Part shown: positions 5,457-5,929 of the stretch, piece after piece | How the letters are laid out: each line of letters begins with the position of its first letter | Position numbering within the stretch: the first letter of the stretch is position 1 | NCBI GenBank assembly: GCA_024695725.1 | Contig: JAILHQ010000090.1 | Coordinates: 1 to 5,929, forward strand | Reading direction: 5' to 3' | Source: Cyanobacteria bacterium RUI128 | GTDB lineage: Bacteria; Cyanobacteriota; Vampirovibrionia; Gastranaerophilales; Gastranaerophilaceae | Length of the DNA: 5,929 nt | Translations under genes and position numbers: made by a program | The notes under the pieces: model-generated | The model's input: the letters and a program-made list of their open reading frames with translations, nothing else | The model's database searches: none | Told to the model about the DNA's origin: nothing

Positions 5457-5764
5457 CTTTTATTAACTTGATGTTTTAAGAAATGTAACAATTTTATAAT
5501 TTTTATACTATTTTTTGTAAATATTTGTAACAAAATTGCTGAATTTTAGGGTTAAAATTTCTGTCATCCTGAAGCTTTATCTGAAGGATACACAAGTGGG
5601 CATAAGCATTGTTATCACTACATTTATCCCAAATATTAAACTTTGTAACGATATCGACGGAAACGTTAAAGAAAATGTCTATTAATGACGTAGATATAAA
5701 CGTAATTACAATAGCCAATTATGGCAAAACCTATAGGGAAAAGAAAGGAAACACAAGCAAGACA
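5457..5764. other. AT-rich intergenic region of about 300 bp before the last gene
   Basis: The stop of the secreted protein sits in a 10-bp tandem pair (TATTAACTT at 5451-5459 and 5461-5469). There is no strong intrinsic terminator. Possible -10 elements are TATAAT (5495-5500) and TATACT (5504-5509), without good -35 partners. TGTAACAA occurs at 5484-5491 and 5526-5533. A palindromic repeat lies at 5563-5590. From 5606 onward one plus-strand frame is open and joins the last gene, so its coding region might begin as early as the ATG at 5675. Confidence 0.5.
5563..5590. repeat. Palindromic intergenic repeat of the GTCATCCTGA...GAAGGAT type
   Basis: ATCCT (5566-5570) pairs with AGGAT (5585-5589), and AG (5573-5574) with CT (5581-5582). 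The GA steps between them face each other as a tandem G-A mismatch, and the loop is CTTTAT. The outline, GTCATCCTGA then TGAAGGAT, resembles a short palindromic repeat that I recall in many bacterial genomes between genes. Whether it is repeated in this genome cannot be seen from one copy. Confidence 0.5.
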
Positions 5765-5929
5765 ATGGGTATGTCGTCGTCACAAGCTAGATTGCTTACC
5801 TTGACCGCAAGGATGCATGACATAGAGCTCAGATCTCAGCGAATACAGGCTGAGAAACTTCGTCTTGCGAATGAATCTGACAAGGTGTATGCAAACTACT
5901 TACAGGCTTTAGATGCTAAGAAACTTCAG
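5765..5929 (+). CDS. N-terminal 55 residues of a helical MGMSSSQARLL-type protein, function unknown (3' end outside window)
   Basis: From the ATG at 5765 the frame reads MGMSSSQARLLTLTARMHDI, continues ELRSQRIQAEKLRLANESDK and is open to the window end. The sequence is strongly helical and amphipathic, with heptad-like Leu/Ile spacing that suggests a coiled coil. I recall similar short N-termini (SSSQARLL, then T-A-R, then D-x-E-L-x-x-Q) on hypothetical proteins of Gastranaerophilales-like and related bacteria, but I know no proven function. There is no signal peptide. The start is uncertain: AAAGGA (5744-5749) is 15 nt from ATG 5765, unusually far, and the frame stays open upstream to 5606, with ATG 5675 adding 30 residues (MSINDVDINV...). 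I prefer 5765 because the recognisable motif begins there. Confidence 0.65.
   Translation, partial: MGMSSSQARLLTLTARMHDIELRSQRIQAEKLRLANESDKVYANYLQALDAKKLQ

Noticed and set aside
5503..5718. 71-residue minus-strand open frame
   Set aside because: It crosses the palindromic repeat and AT-rich intergenic DNA and has no recognisable domain.
5721..5804. Short plus-strand frame starting MAKPIGKRKE
   Set aside because: It stops after 27 codons and is out of frame with the recognisable SSSQARLL protein.

Overview
The window is AT-rich bacterial DNA with short intergenic gaps. It contains five protein genes (two cut by the window edges), one tRNA gene and an unusual tRNA-associated duplication. My best guess at the source is a host-associated non-photosynthetic cyanobacterium (Vampirovibrionia / Gastranaerophilales type). 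The guess rests on two protein styles I associate from memory with that group: a small protein with a polar N-terminus ending in 'FKGY' (positions 3677-4114), and a protein opening 'MGMSSSQARLL' (from 5765). No marker here proves the taxonomy.

Layout. Positions 1-1104 (minus strand) hold the N-terminal 368 residues of methionyl-tRNA synthetase. A 99-bp divergent promoter region separates it from a plus-strand pair: a secreted GH13 alpha-amylase-like enzyme (1204-2748) and an EamA/DMT-type membrane transporter (2748-3593). Their stop and start codons overlap as TAATG, so they are almost certainly one translationally coupled operon. A small acidic, membrane-anchored, possibly calcium-binding protein of unknown function follows (3677-4114).

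Positions 4140-4468 form the most interesting region. A tRNA-Leu(CAA) gene lies on the minus strand (4385-4468), with a 17-bp perfect hairpin directly at its 3' end. The same hairpin plus the last 15 bp of the tRNA (acceptor arm, T-stem and part of the T-loop) recurs exactly 208 bp further downstream of the tRNA. The roughly 155 bp in between is more GC-rich, full of inverted repeats, and has no convincing gene. The layout resembles the attL/attR scar of an element that integrated into the tRNA 3' end, or a small repeat element that travels with tRNA ends.

After the tRNA, a secreted protein with a carboxypeptidase-regulatory-like beta-sandwich and a second beta-rich domain runs from 4602 to 5456. 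An AT-rich gap with a palindromic 'GTCATCCTGA...GAAGGATAC' repeat leads into the partial last gene, a helical, probably coiled-coil protein.

Functionally, the amylase-like enzyme and its coupled transporter suggest handling of an external or periplasmic alpha-glucan, but the substrate and the transporter's cargo are inferred. I found no CRISPR array, insertion sequence, integrase or defence system.
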